A DNA stretch of 42,902 bases from Bordetella parapertussis (GTDB lineage Bacteria; Pseudomonadota; Gammaproteobacteria; Burkholderiales; SG8-41): contig CAMBSS010000014.1 of NCBI GenBank assembly GCA_945870465.1, positions 1-42,902 of the forward strand, given 5' to 3'. Positions within the stretch are counted from its first letter, which is position 1. Each line of letters begins with the position of its first letter. A program made the position numbers and the translations under genes. Below the pieces are notes generated by a model. The model was not told the origin of the DNA and did no database searches. It saw nothing but the letters and a program-made list of their open reading frames with translations. Of this stretch, positions 26,186 to 35,699 are shown one piece after another.

Positions 26186-27055
26186 GTGACCGACACCATT
26201 CAACGCTTCCTGTTCGAACACGCGCCGGTGCGCGGCGAGATCGTGCATCTCGAAGCCACCTGGCACGCAGTGCTCGAGCGCCATGACTACCCGCCCGCGG
26301 TGCGCACGCTGCTGGGCGAAATGATGGCCGCCGCCGCTCTCCTCACCGCGACGCTCAAGTTCGGCGGCACGCTGATCATGCAGATCCAGGGCCGCGGGCC
26401 GGTCAAGCTGCTGGTGGTCGAGTGCACGAGCGATCATCACATGCGTGCGACCGCCAAGTGGTCGGAGGTCCCGGCGAGCGGCGCCCTCGCTGATCTGGTC
26501 GGCGACGGCAAGTTCGCCATCACGCTCGACCCCGGACAGGGCCGGCCCGGCTACCAGGGCGTGGTCGAACTCGCGGGCGCGACCATCGCCGCGGCGCTCG
26601 AACAATACATGCTGCGCTCCGAGCAGATCGAAACGCGCCTGTGGCTGACGGCGCGCGACGATTGCGCGGCCGGGCTGCTGCTGCAAAAACTGCCTGAGAA
26701 AGAAGGTGCCGACACCGATGCATGGCAGCGCGCGACCACGCTCGCGGCATCCCTCACGGCGCCGGAACTCGCCGGCCACGACGCGCGCGAATTGCTGCGG
26801 CGGCTGTATTCAGCGGAAGACATCCGCATCTTCGAACCGCGGCAGGTCGATTTCCGCTGCTCGTGTTCGCGCGAAAAAGTGACCGCCATGCTGCACATGC
26901 TCGGACGCGAAGAGGTCGCGGGCATCATCGCCGAACGCGGGGAAGTCGAAGTCAATTGCGAGTTCTGCAACCAGCGCTACTGCTTCGACGGCGGCGCGGC
27001 CGCTGCGGTATTTGCGGCCGCTGCCGCCACGCCGGTGCCGGAGACACGCCACTGA
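26186..27055 (+). CDS. hslO: Hsp33 redox-regulated chaperone
   Basis: A 289-residue cytoplasmic holdase that is activated when its zinc-bound cysteines are oxidised, protecting proteins during oxidative stress. The zinc ligands are FRCSCSREK (CxC) and VNCEFCNQRYCFD (CxxC), about 30 residues apart, as in E. coli Hsp33. The N-terminal domain motifs RFLFEHAPVRGEIVHLEATW and PGQGRPGYQGVVEL are clear. The start is GTG 26186, since the next ATG would remove the conserved FEHAPVRGE. No Shine-Dalgarno is present because the CCTGAAT array occupies that place. Expression may therefore depend on the array or on a transcript from the ArnT-like gene 113 bases upstream. Confidence 0.93.
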   Translation: MTDTIQRFLFEHAPVRGEIVHLEATWHAVLERHDYPPAVRTLLGEMMAAAALLTATLKFGGTLIMQIQGRGPVKLLVVECTSDHHMRATAKWSEVPASGALADLVGDGKFAITLDPGQGRPGYQGVVELAGATIAAALEQYMLRSEQIETRLWLTARDDCAAGLLLQKLPEKEGADTDAWQRATTLAASLTAPELAGHDARELLRRLYSAEDIRIFEPRQVDFRCSCSREKVTAMLHMLGREEVAGIIAERGEVEVNCEFCNQRYCFDGGAAAAVFAAAAATPVPETRH

Positions 27056-27304
27056 ATAGTTGGGTCCAGCGTACAAACATACGTGGTGCGGCCCCGCCCG
27101 CCCCACCGCATGCCATGCGCTGCGCGTTGAACGGCAGCGCGGTTGTCCGTTCCAACGCGCAGAATTAAACCGGCGCACAGCGCTGGATTTAATCACCATT
27201 CTCGACACTCCTTTTTTGCAGGCGTAAACTGACTCCCACCGCTTCCAATTTAGCCCGACCACACGGGCCACCACCCTCAAAATCAACGGTTCAAGGAGAG
27301 CACC

Positions 27305-28495
27305 ATGAGCAACGAACGTGAAGTTGTCGTATTGAGCGGCGCGCGCACGGCGATCGGCGATTACGGCGGTGCGCTGAAAGACCTTGCGCCCACGGAGCTC
27401 GCCGGGCAAGTGATCCGCGAAGCGGTGAAACGCGCCAAGGTCGATCCCAAGGAAGTCGGCACCATGGTGCTGGGCAATGTCATACACACCGAAGCCAAGG
27501 ACATGTACGTATCGCGCGTCGCCTGCCTGAAGGCCGGGCTGCCGCAGGAAACGACCGCGCTGACGGTCAACCGTTTGTGCGGCAGCGGCCTGCAGGCCAT
27601 CATCAGCGCGGCGCAAATGATCAAGCTGGGCGACGCCGATATCGCGGTCGGCGCCGGCGTCGAATCGATGAGCCGCGGCGGCTACCTGATGCCGACCCTG
27701 CGCTGGGGCCAGCGCATGAGCGACGGCAACGTAGTCGACATGATGGTGGGCGCGCTGACCGACCCGTTCGACACCGTGCACATGGGCATTACCGCTGAAA
27801 ACATCGCGTCGCAATGGAAAATCACGCGCGAGCAGCAGGACGAGTTCGCGGTCGAAAGCCATCGCCGCGCGATCAACGCCATCGAAAAAGGCTACTTCAA
27901 AGACCAGATCATGCCGGTCGAACTGAAGACGCGCAAAGGCACCACGCTGTTCGACAAGGACGAGCATCCGCGCGCCGACGTAACGGTGGAAGGCATGGCG
28001 AAACTACGCGCGGTGTTCAAGAAGGACGGTTCCGTCACCGCAGGCAACGCTTCCGGCATCAATGACGGCGCAGCGGCGGTAGTGCTGATGGAAAAGTCCG
28101 CCGCGGAAAAACAGGGCCTCAAACCGATGGCACGGCTGGTGTCTTACGGCTTTGCCGGCGTCGATCCCAAGATCATGGGCATAGGCCCGGTGCCCGCGAG
28201 CAAGATAGCGCTCGACAAGGCCGGGCTCAAAGTGAGCGACATGGACGTGATCGAAGCGAACGAAGCGTTCGCCGTGCAGGCGATGGCCGTGGCCTGCGAT
28301 CTGCAGTTCGACTCGAAGAAAACCAATCCGAACGGCGGCGCGGTGGGGCTCGGCCATCCGATCGGCGCGACCGGCGCGCTCATCACCATCAAGGCGCTTT
28401 ACGAACTGCAGCGCATAGGCGGCAAATACGCGCTGGTCACGATGTGCATAGGCGGCGGCCAGGGCATCGCCGCCGTATACGAGCGGATGAATTAA
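27305..28495 (+). CDS. Acetyl-CoA acetyltransferase (thiolase, BktB/PhaA-like)
   Basis: A 396-residue biosynthetic-type thiolase that condenses two acyl-CoA molecules or cleaves 3-ketoacyl-CoA. Cys92 in TVNRLCGSGLQAI is the acylated nucleophile. NEAFA, GGAVGLGHPIGATGA (catalytic His) and MCIGGGQG (second Cys) complete the active site. It resembles the BktB/PhaA enzymes of polyhydroxyalkanoate synthesis, but no phaB or phaC gene is nearby, so the pathway is open. AAGGAGAG precedes the ATG at a good distance. The 249-base gap upstream contains no gene that I can support. A strong terminator follows 78 bases after the stop. Confidence 0.93.
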   Translation: MSNEREVVVLSGARTAIGDYGGALKDLAPTELAGQVIREAVKRAKVDPKEVGTMVLGNVIHTEAKDMYVSRVACLKAGLPQETTALTVNRLCGSGLQAIISAAQMIKLGDADIAVGAGVESMSRGGYLMPTLRWGQRMSDGNVVDMMVGALTDPFDTVHMGITAENIASQWKITREQQDEFAVESHRRAINAIEKGYFKDQIMPVELKTRKGTTLFDKDEHPRADVTVEGMAKLRAVFKKDGSVTAGNASGINDGAAAVVLMEKSAAEKQGLKPMARLVSYGFAGVDPKIMGIGPVPASKIALDKAGLKVSDMDVIEANEAFAVQAMAVACDLQFDSKKTNPNGGAVGLGHPIGATGALITIKALYELQRIGGKYALVTMCIGGGQGIAAVYERMN

Positions 28496-28572
28496 AGCGC
28501 ATCAATTGAATATATGGGAGGAGTGAGGCGTGGGGAGCAGGGCAAAAATAAAAATATGAAGTGTCAAACCAG

Positions 28573-28610
28573 AAAGCACGCGGCAGCAATGCCGCGTGCT
28601 TTTTCTTTTT
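28573..28610 (+). terminator. Intrinsic terminator after the thiolase gene, overlapping the Bug start
   Basis: AAAGCACGCGGCA, a GCAA loop and TGCCGCGTGCTTT form a perfect 13-bp stem, followed by T-rich TTTCTTTTTC. The ATG at 28589 of the downstream binding-protein gene begins in the loop, so its first codons are the 3' arm and the T-run. Confidence 0.85.
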
Positions 28611-29578
28611 CAGCGCTGCGCTGCACTCTTGCAGGATTCATCGGCACGCTGCTGATTGTCGCCACTGCCTGCGCTCAGACTTATCCATCCGGCCCGATGC
28701 GCATGGTCATTCCGTTTCCGCCCGGCGGCGGCACCGACATCCTCGGCCGCGCGCTTGCGCAAAAACTCAATGAAGCGTGGGCGGTGCCGGTGGTGGTCGA
28801 CAATCGCGGCGGCGCAAACGGCACGATAGGCGCGGCAGCCGCAGCCAAGTCACCGCCGGACGGCCAGACGCTGCTCATCGTGCCGAGCGGCTTTGCCGTA
28901 AACCCGAGCATCTACAAGAATCTGCCGTTCGATACGCTGAAGGACCTGGCGCCCGTCACGCAACTGGCGGCGAGCCCGCTGGTGGTTTCGCTGCACCCGT
29001 CGTTTCCGCCACGCTCGATCAAGGAATTGATCGCGTTTCTCAAAACGCATCCCGATTCCGTGAACTACGGCAGCTCGGGCAATGGCTCGCCGCCGCATCT
29101 GGCGACCGAACTCTTCAAATACATGACCGGCACGAAAATGCTGCACATCCCGTACAAGGGCGCCGGCCCCGCCGCCATCGACGTCATCGCCGGACAGATC
29201 CCGGTTTATTTCATGAACGCATTGCAGGCAGTGCCGCACATCCGCGGCGGGCGGCTGCGTGCGCTCGCAGTGACCAGCGAGCAGCGCTTCTCCGCGCTGC
29301 CCGAAATACCGTCGATCGCGGAAGCGGGCGTGCCCGGCTACGCGATGACCAACTGGTACGGCCTGCTGGTGACGGGCGGCACGCCCAGAAGCTCGGTCGC
29401 CAAGCTGCACGCGGAAATCGCGCGCATCCTGGCTTTGCCTGAACTCAGGGAGCGGCTGGTCAACGAAGGCGCGACGGTCATCGCCAGCACACCCGACGAT
29501 TTCATGGCCTTCCTGAAAAAAGAAATCGCCACCAACGCCCGCATCGTGCAGGCGTCGGGCATGACTGCCAGTAACTAA
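28589..29578 (+). CDS. Bug-family tripartite tricarboxylate transporter binding protein
   Basis: A periplasmic binding protein of the Bug (TctC) family, 329 residues from ATG 28589. The signal MPRAFSFSALRCTLAGFIGT then LLIVATACAQ is followed by the hallmark start of the mature protein, YPSGPMRMVIPFPPGGGTDI. Further family motifs are VVVDNRGGANGTIGAAAAAK, VNYGSSGNGSPPHLATELFK and IPYKGAGPAAIDVIAGQI. An upstream ATG at 28556 is possible but would put the 5' arm of a terminator inside the gene. No TctA/TctB membrane genes are present; Bug proteins are often orphans in betaproteobacteria. The ligand is unknown, usually a carboxylate. Because the start overlaps a terminator hairpin, expression from the thiolase promoter may be low. 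Confidence 0.88.
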   Translation: MPRAFSFSALRCTLAGFIGTLLIVATACAQTYPSGPMRMVIPFPPGGGTDILGRALAQKLNEAWAVPVVVDNRGGANGTIGAAAAAKSPPDGQTLLIVPSGFAVNPSIYKNLPFDTLKDLAPVTQLAASPLVVSLHPSFPPRSIKELIAFLKTHPDSVNYGSSGNGSPPHLATELFKYMTGTKMLHIPYKGAGPAAIDVIAGQIPVYFMNALQAVPHIRGGRLRALAVTSEQRFSALPEIPSIAEAGVPGYAMTNWYGLLVTGGTPRSSVAKLHAEIARILALPELRERLVNEGATVIASTPDDFMAFLKKEIATNARIVQASGMTASN

Positions 29579-29755
29579 AACTCATCTAAAAATACAACAC
29601 CGACAAGCAACCGCCGACTAATTAATACCCCCTTGAGGGGTACGCTGATTGACGCCGATACAAATCCAGACCTTTCCCCGAATCAGGGTCAAATACCCTT
29701 GAGCTTATCTGCGTTCATTGGCGTTCATCGGCGGTTCCAAACTGTTTTCGAGACA
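29579..29755 (+). repeat. Dispersed repeat, copy C
   Basis: Same orientation and nearly the same length as copy A (6286-6468). It starts AACTCATCTAAAAATACAAC, includes ACCGACAAGCAACCGCCGA, CCCCTTGAGGGG and GCCGATACAAATCCAGACC, and ends TCATCGGCGGTTCCAAACTG, then TTTTCGAGACA. Like copy A, it starts directly after a stop codon region and ends next to the tail of a convergent gene. Confidence 0.8.
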
Positions 29756-29769
29756 GCTTCTAAGTAAAC

Positions 29770-30552
<783 letters not shown>

Positions 30553-30583
30553 GAATCTTTCCTTCGTTGCTGGATCATATTTA

Positions 30584-31318
30584 TCAAACGAGTTGTCCGC
30601 CGTTGGCGGCGCGCAGGCGCGCCAGCGCGGCCAGGCCGAAATGCGTAAATGCCAGTCCGCTCAGGACGGGCACCAGCAAGTTGAGCAGGGGCACGAAGTA
30701 AAGCAGCGCCAGCAGCAGACCCAATACGTACATGCGGCTCCAACCCGCTTCCAGAAGCGCCGCATATTCCTCGGCGCTGGCGTGGTCCGACAGCGCGTCA
30801 TAGCGGAACAGCCGCTGGTTGAGATAAGCGCCCAGCACCAGTGGCAGCACCGGTATCAGGACACCCGTCAGCCACAATGGCAAAGTGACGATCCAGAGCC
30901 CCGTAAATACGAGCACGGCGGCCAGCGCGTTGAGACTGCTGCCGAGGACGGTGCCGCCGTGCTTTTTCTCCAGCGCCGGATAATGGCGCGTGGCGACGAA
31001 GCTGACGATCAGCGGCATTTCAAGCACCGCCGCGACCAGCACCGCCGTGAGCAGGATCATCGGCGCGAGTGCCAGCGACAACAGGAGCCATGCCGAATAG
31101 TGCGCCATGAAAGCGAGCGTGGACTGCGACAGCCACCGGCTGGCGTCGGACCCCGTGATCAGCGCTTCCAGCCACTGCGACCAGGTGCCCCAATGCCACC
31201 ACGCCAGCCCGATCCACAGCACCAGCGCGATCAGCATCGGCCAGATCGTCAGCATCAGCATGCGCGGATGCAGCACGCTGCGAAATGCGCTGGCCAATGC
31301 CTGCATTACGTCGCTCAT
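30584..31318 (-). CDS. EI24 domain (CysZ-like) membrane protein
   Basis: A 244-residue polytopic inner-membrane protein from ATG 31318 (MSDVMQALASAFRSVLHPRM); ATG 31327 is an alternative. Hydrophobic segments include LMLTIWPMLIALVLWIGLAW, AWLLLSLALAPMILLTAVLV, GLWIVTLPLWLTGVLIPVLP and LGLLLALLYFVPLLNLLVPV. The layout and the NQRLFRYDALSDHASAEEY loop match EI24-domain proteins, the family of the sulfate channel CysZ. A role in sulfate transport is not supported by the neighbours. It is divergent from pgi with only 93 bases between start codons, so the two promoters must overlap. Confidence 0.8.
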   Translation of the reverse strand: MSDVMQALASAFRSVLHPRMLMLTIWPMLIALVLWIGLAWWHWGTWSQWLEALITGSDASRWLSQSTLAFMAHYSAWLLLSLALAPMILLTAVLVAAVLEMPLIVSFVATRHYPALEKKHGGTVLGSSLNALAAVLVFTGLWIVTLPLWLTGVLIPVLPLVLGAYLNQRLFRYDALSDHASAEEYAALLEAGWSRMYVLGLLLALLYFVPLLNLLVPVLSGLAFTHFGLAALARLRAANGGQLV

Positions 31319-31337
31319 GCTTGCCATTCTAACGGAC

Positions 31338-31367
31338 TTGGGCACGCGCTTTGAAAGCAAGTAAAAT
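31338..31367 (+). promoter_or_regulatory. Candidate pgi promoter
   Basis: TTGGGC (31338-31343) and TAAAAT (31362-31367) are 18 bases apart and lie 45 bases before the pgi ATG. The short leader contains a perfect 7-bp hairpin, GGCGGCA-CTCCC-TGCCGCC, at 31377-31395. The -35 box is weak. Confidence 0.35.
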
Positions 31368-31411
31368 CGGGCGCGCGGCGGCACTCCCTGCCGCCCATCA
31401 CCAGCACACAA

Positions 31412-32971
31412 ATGCCGACACTCGCACTCTCACCCGCATGGCAGGCGCTCAAAGCGCACCGGCTTGCCATGGCCGGCGCCGATATGGTGAAGATGTTTGC
31501 GGCCGATCCGCAACGGTTCGAGGATTTTTCGTTGCGCCACGACTGCATGCTGCTCGATTATTCGAAGAACCTGGTCGATGCCGAAACCATGCGGCTGCTG
31601 ATGGCTCTCGCACGCGAACGCGGTGTCGGCAACGAAATGCAGCGCCTCTTCAGCGGCGGCAAGATCAACACCGGCGAGAACCGGCCGGCGCTGCATACCG
31701 CCTTGCGCGACAACAGACCGCTACTGGTTGACGGCGTCGATATATTGCCGCAGGTGGAGGCGACCCTCGCCCGCATGCGCGAATTCACCGATGGCGTGCG
31801 CGCCGGCTCGATCACCGGCCGCGGCGGCAAAAAAATCGCCGACGTCATACACATTGGCATCGGCGGCTCGCATCTCGGCCCGGCGCTGGTGACGCGCGCG
31901 CTGGCGCCCTACTCCAGCGGCGGCCCGCGCGTGCATTACATCTCCAATGTCGACGCAGCGGCTGCGTATGCGGTATTGGCCGGCCTTGATCCGGCAACCA
32001 CGCTCGTTATCGTCGCGTCGAAGACCTTCACCACTCTCGAAACCCTGACCAACGCACGGCTGGTTCGCGATTGGCTGGGCCGCGGCGCCGACAGCCAGTT
32101 GGTGGCGGTGACAGCCAATACCCCGTTGGCCGCTGAATTCGGCATGGCAGAAGACCGCATATTTCCGTTCTGGGACTGGGTCGGCGGACGCTACTCGCTA
32201 TGGTCGGCGGTGGGACTGCCGGTCGCACTCGGCGTGGGCATGGACAATTTCACCAAGTTGCTGCAGGGCGCGCACGCCATGGACGCGCATTTCCGCGACG
32301 CGCCATTCGAGCACAGCATGCCCGTCGTGCTGGCGCTGCTCGGCATCTGGTACAACAATTTTTTCGGCGCCGCGTCGCATGCCGTCCTGCCCTATGACGA
32401 ATCACTTGCGCTGCTGCCTGCCTTTCTGCAGCAGCTCGACATGGAATCCAGCGGTAAGCGCGTGACGTCCCTGGGTGACCTCGTCGATTACGACACCGGG
32501 CCCATCGTCTGGGGGGCGCCGGGCACGGATGCGCAGCATTCGTTTTTCCAGCTGCTGCACCAGGGCACGCGGCTGGTGCCCGCCGATTTCATCGCGGCCT
32601 GCGAACCGCACCATGCGGCGCGCGCGCAGCACGCGATATTACTGGCGAATTTTTTCGCGCAGACCGCAGCGCTGATGAACGGCGCGCCGCAGGACGGGTT
32701 TCCCGGCAACCGGCCGAGCAATTCCATACTCGTCGAGAAGCTCACGCCGCGCACACTGGGGATGCTGCTCGCGCTATACGAGCACAAGGTGTTCGTGCAG
32801 AACACGATCTGGGGCATTAACGCGTTCGACCAGCCGGGCGTCGAGCTCGGCAAGCGCCTGGCGGCGCGCCTGCTGCCCGACCTCGAAAACGGCGACCCCA
32901 TGGCGGCCTACGATGCGTCGACCAACGGCCTCGTCAATTTCTACAAGGCGCATTGCGACGGCGGCAATTGA
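31412..32971 (+). CDS. pgi: Glucose-6-phosphate isomerase
   Basis: A 519-residue phosphoglucose isomerase that interconverts glucose-6-phosphate and fructose-6-phosphate. The sugar-phosphate site is HIGIGGSHLGPALVTRAL, ASKTFTTLETLTNA gives the phosphate loop, and signature blocks FWDWVGGRYSLWSAVGLP and YEHKVFVQNTIWGINAFDQP with VELGK supply the conserved Lys. The catalytic His is likely in GTDAQHSFFQLLHQGTR. Length is typical of the proteobacterial type. No strong ribosome binding site is seen before ATG 31412; the 45-base leader has a stable hairpin. No other glycolytic gene is adjacent. Confidence 0.96.
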   Translation: MPTLALSPAWQALKAHRLAMAGADMVKMFAADPQRFEDFSLRHDCMLLDYSKNLVDAETMRLLMALARERGVGNEMQRLFSGGKINTGENRPALHTALRDNRPLLVDGVDILPQVEATLARMREFTDGVRAGSITGRGGKKIADVIHIGIGGSHLGPALVTRALAPYSSGGPRVHYISNVDAAAAYAVLAGLDPATTLVIVASKTFTTLETLTNARLVRDWLGRGADSQLVAVTANTPLAAEFGMAEDRIFPFWDWVGGRYSLWSAVGLPVALGVGMDNFTKLLQGAHAMDAHFRDAPFEHSMPVVLALLGIWYNNFFGAASHAVLPYDESLALLPAFLQQLDMESSGKRVTSLGDLVDYDTGPIVWGAPGTDAQHSFFQLLHQGTRLVPADFIAACEPHHAARAQHAILLANFFAQTAALMNGAPQDGFPGNRPSNSILVEKLTPRTLGMLLALYEHKVFVQNTIWGINAFDQPGVELGKRLAARLLPDLENGDPMAAYDASTNGLVNFYKAHCDGGN

Positions 32972-33029
32972 AACCGCGCGCCGGCGGTCCTCTCATTTTG
33001 GAATTCAATCAGCGGCAAGGAGAAGCAGC

Positions 33030-33236
33030 ATGAACGAAGAAGCCTTCAACATGAGCATACGCAAGTTTCTGAAGACCGTCGGCGTGCGCTCGCAATCCGA
33101 AATCGAGCGCGCGGTCGCCAAGGCTGTCGCCGACGGCAAGTTGAAAGGCAACGAAATTTTCCCGGCGAGCATGCAACTGCGCATCGACGCTATCGGGCTC
33201 AGCATTACGCTCGATGGCGAAATCCGGCTGGAGTAG
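33030..33236 (+). CDS. DUF6494-like small protein
   Basis: A 68-residue protein, MNEEAFNMSIRKFLKTVGVR, then SQSEIERAVAKAVADGKLKG, ending ITLDGEIRLE. AAGGAG nine bases before the ATG is a strong ribosome binding site, which fixes the start. It resembles the small DUF6494 family, whose function is unknown. The sequence suggests a short helical domain followed by a beta hairpin. It lies 58 bases after pgi and converges with the protease gene, with 4 bases between the two stops. Confidence 0.75.
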   Translation: MNEEAFNMSIRKFLKTVGVRSQSEIERAVAKAVADGKLKGNEIFPASMQLRIDAIGLSITLDGEIRLE

Positions 33237-33240
33237 GAAG

Positions 33241-33738
33241 TCAGGGCTTCAGAATCAGCTTGCCGTCACGCTGCGTGAACTCCACGCGCTTCAAGAAACT
33301 CATGCCGAGCAGCACAAAGTCGGCATCGAGGCCTTCCGACATCACCGCACCGACATCGTTGATTTCCAGCGAGCCCAAACGCACGCGGTCGAGCCGCGTC
33401 TGGTAGCCGACCGCGCTACCGTTCGCGGTCTGCAGACTGACCGACGCTCCGCGCTTCAGGCCGAGCTCACGGCCCAGCGAGAGTGGCAATGAGACCGAAG
33501 TAGCGCCGGTGTCGAGCAGAAAAACCACGCGCCGGCCGTTGATCTCGCCTTCCGCCACGTAATGACCCGCGCCGTTGCGCGCGAGCGTGACCTCGCCCTG
33601 CTGCAGGCTCAAAACGCGCGCGGTATTGGGATTGGCCTGTTGCGCCTGCCATCCGCTGAAAAACCAGTAGATGCCGCCCAGGATCAGCGCCCATGCGATT
33701 ACCAGCATGACGGTGCCGCCGCGGCGAAATGGATTCAT
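33241..33738 (-). CDS. Membrane-anchored retropepsin-like aspartic protease (clan AA)
   Basis: A 165-residue protein with one N-terminal membrane helix (VMLVIAWALILGGIYWFFSG) and a periplasmic clan AA domain. The active-site motif is VVFLLDTGATSVSLPLSLG (DTGA at the centre), followed by the second-half strand VLLGMSFLKRVEFTQRDGKL. It matches the TIGR02281-type family, small bacterial relatives of retroviral proteases that would need to dimerise to form a full site. The substrate is unknown. It lies downstream of orn on the same strand with 52 bases between them, so it may be co-transcribed with it. Confidence 0.85.
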   Translation of the reverse strand: MNPFRRGGTVMLVIAWALILGGIYWFFSGWQAQQANPNTARVLSLQQGEVTLARNGAGHYVAEGEINGRRVVFLLDTGATSVSLPLSLGRELGLKRGASVSLQTANGSAVGYQTRLDRVRLGSLEINDVGAVMSEGLDADFVLLGMSFLKRVEFTQRDGKLILKP

Positions 33739-33790
33739 TTCAGGAAAGACGATAGACGATAGAGGAGAGGCGGCGCGATCGGCGCTCGCT

Positions 33791-34336
33791 TCACAATTTC
33801 AGAAAGTGCTCGCGGTAATACTTGAGCTCTTCGATCGACTCGTAAATGTCGGCCAGCGCCTCGTGGCGGCCATGCTTGGTCATGCCGGCCGCGAGTTCCG
33901 GCTTCCAGCGCCGCATCAGTTCTTTCAGCGTGCTGACGTCGAGGTTGCGGTAATGGAAATGCGCTTCGAAGCGCGGCAGGTAATTCACCATGAAGCGGCG
34001 GTCCTGGTGTACCGAGTTGCCGCACAGCGGCGACACGCCCGCCGGCACGTGCTGTTGCAGGAATTCGACCAGCTTGCCGTCGACATCTGCCTCCGTCAGC
34101 TTGGACGCTTTCACGCGTTCTATCAGGCCGGACTTCGCGTGCGTGTTCTTGTTCCACGCATCCATGGCATCGAGCACCGCAGCGGTCTGATGCACGACCA
34201 CCACCGGCCCTTCGGCCACAGTGTTGAGGTTAGTGTCGGTAACGACGATCGCCACTTCCAGCACTTTTTCGATCTCGGGGTCGAGCCCGCTCATCTCCAT
34301 GTCGACCCAGATCAGGTTATTCGCGTCGGCTGCCAT
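33791..34336 (-). CDS. orn: Oligoribonuclease
   Basis: A 181-residue DEDDh 3'-5' exonuclease that degrades very short RNAs and pGpG, the product of c-di-GMP hydrolysis. The first Asp and Glu are in [16 protein letters not shown], the second Asp in [11 protein letters not shown], and the His-Asp pair in [23 protein letters not shown] 34336 ([10 protein letters not shown]) gives the usual N-terminus. An in-frame ATG at 34372 would add twelve residues and is less likely. It is divergent from the Ste24-type protease gene, with 66 bases between the two starts. This head-to-head orn/M48 layout is common in betaproteobacteria. Confidence 0.95.
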   Translation of the reverse strand: MAADANNLIWVDMEMSGLDPEIEKVLEVAIVVTDTNLNTVAEGPVVVVHQTAAVLDAMDAWNKNTHAKSGLIERVKASKLTEADVDGKLVEFLQQHVPAGVSPLCGNSVHQDRRFMVNYLPRFEAHFHYRNLDVSTLKELMRRWKPELAAGMTKHGRHEALADIYESIEELKYYREHFLKL

Positions 34337-34402
34337 AGTTTCTTTGAACGAAAAGAAGCGGTATTTTGTCATATAACGTCTTGATAGGATAATCTTCGTC
34401 TG

Positions 34403-35650
34403 ATGCATACTTTCAGCCTCGTCTTTCTCGCCGCGCTGGCGCTCGCCACTGCCACCAAGTGGTGGCTCGCCATGCGCCACCTCGCGCATATCCAGCGCCA
34501 TCGCAATACGGTCCCGGCCGAATTCTCCAGCGATATCAGCGTCGATGCGCATCACAAGGCCGCCGATTACAGTTGCGCTAAAACGCGCCTGGGCCTGTTC
34601 ACCACCGTATTCGAATGCGCGCTGATCCTGGTGCTGACGTTTGGCGGCGGTTTGCAATGGCTGCAGGAAGTGACTGCCGGCTGGCTGGCGCCGGGTGTTA
34701 CGCGCGGCGTGGCGCTGCTGGTTCTGCTCGGCACGATCACCAGCCTGCTCGATCTGCCGGTGGCGTGGTACAGCACTTTCGGCATCGAGCAGCGTTTCGG
34801 CTTCAACAAAATGACCCCGCTGATGTTCATTGCCGACACACTCAAGAATGCGGCGCTGGCGGCGGCGCTGGGAATCCCGCTTATCGCCTGCATCCTGTGG
34901 GTAATGGAGCGCGCGGGAGACCTGTGGTGGCTGTATGCGTGGTTGATCTGGGTGACCTTCACTTTATTGATTCAGGCTGTATACCCGGTTTGGATCGCGC
35001 CGCTATTCAACAAATTCGCGCCGCTCGACGATGCGCAGTTGAAGCAGCGCATTGATGACTTGCTTCACCGCTGCGGTTTCAAATTGCAGGGGATCATGGT
35101 CATGGACGGCTCCCGCCGCTCGAGTCATACAAACGCCTTTTTCACCGGCTTTGGCAAAACCAAGCGCATTGTATTTTTCGATACGCTTCTTACCAAGATA
35201 ACGCCTCCGGAAATCGAAGCCGTGCTCGCGCACGAACTCGGCCATTTCAAGCTGCGGCATGTGATCAAGCGCATCGTCTGGATATTTGCCGCCAGCCTCG
35301 CGTTCCTGTGGCTACTCGCGCAGCTCATCAACCAGCCCTGGTTCTACAACGGACTCAACGTGCAGACGCCTTCGACTGCGATGGCGCTCGTTTTGTTTTT
35401 CCTGGTACTCCCGCAATTCATCTTTCTGCTCCATCCGCTGACGAGCTTTTATTCGCGCAAGCACGAATTCGAGGCCGACCACTATGCCGCCCAGCACGCA
35501 TCGGTCACCGATCTCATCTCGGCGCTGGTCAAGCTCTACAAGGACAATTCGGCGACGCTTACGCCCGACCCGCTGCATTCCATGTTCTACGATTCACATC
35601 CGCCGGCGACGCTGCGCATCGCGCGCCTGCAGGCATACAAGCCGGCATGA
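34403..35650 (+). CDS. M48 family CAAX-protease-like membrane metallopeptidase (Ste24 type)
   Basis: A 415-residue integral membrane zinc protease. The zinc site is [10 protein letters not shown] (277-286), with Glu357 in [15 protein letters not shown] as third ligand. The ER-protease-like N-terminal half carries several helices ([36 protein letters not shown]), and [20 protein letters not shown] precedes the metal motif, as in Ste24 and HtpX-type enzymes. A role in membrane-protein quality control is inferred; prenylated substrates are not expected in bacteria. The start is ATG 34403 with an AGGA 13 bases upstream. It leads into rsgA, 45 bases after its stop. Confidence 0.9.
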   Translation: MHTFSLVFLAALALATATKWWLAMRHLAHIQRHRNTVPAEFSSDISVDAHHKAADYSCAKTRLGLFTTVFECALILVLTFGGGLQWLQEVTAGWLAPGVTRGVALLVLLGTITSLLDLPVAWYSTFGIEQRFGFNKMTPLMFIADTLKNAALAAALGIPLIACILWVMERAGDLWWLYAWLIWVTFTLLIQAVYPVWIAPLFNKFAPLDDAQLKQRIDDLLHRCGFKLQGIMVMDGSRRSSHTNAFFTGFGKTKRIVFFDTLLTKITPPEIEAVLAHELGHFKLRHVIKRIVWIFAASLAFLWLLAQLINQPWFYNGLNVQTPSTAMALVLFFLVLPQFIFLLHPLTSFYSRKHEFEADHYAAQHASVTDLISALVKLYKDNSATLTPDPLHSMFYDSHPPATLRIARLQAYKPA

Positions 35651-35660
35651 GAGGCGCGCC

Positions 35661-35699
35661 ATGACCGCGGCCAAGCTCGACGCGCTGTTCACGCTTTGA
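35661..35699 (+). CDS. Possible 12-codon leader ORF before rsgA
   Basis: ATG ACC GCG GCC and so on encodes MTAAKLDALFTL and then TGA. The stop overlaps the TTG start of rsgA as TTGA, an arrangement used for translational coupling. There is no homology and only a GAGG about 7 bases upstream. It may be a coupling leader or the stump of a lost gene, or chance. The M48 stop is 10 bases upstream. Confidence 0.3.
   Translation: MTAAKLDALFTL

Noticed and set aside
27056..27304. A gene or RNA in the gap between hslO and the thiolase gene
   Set aside because: Only short frames of biased composition are present, and no convincing promoter or hairpin was found.
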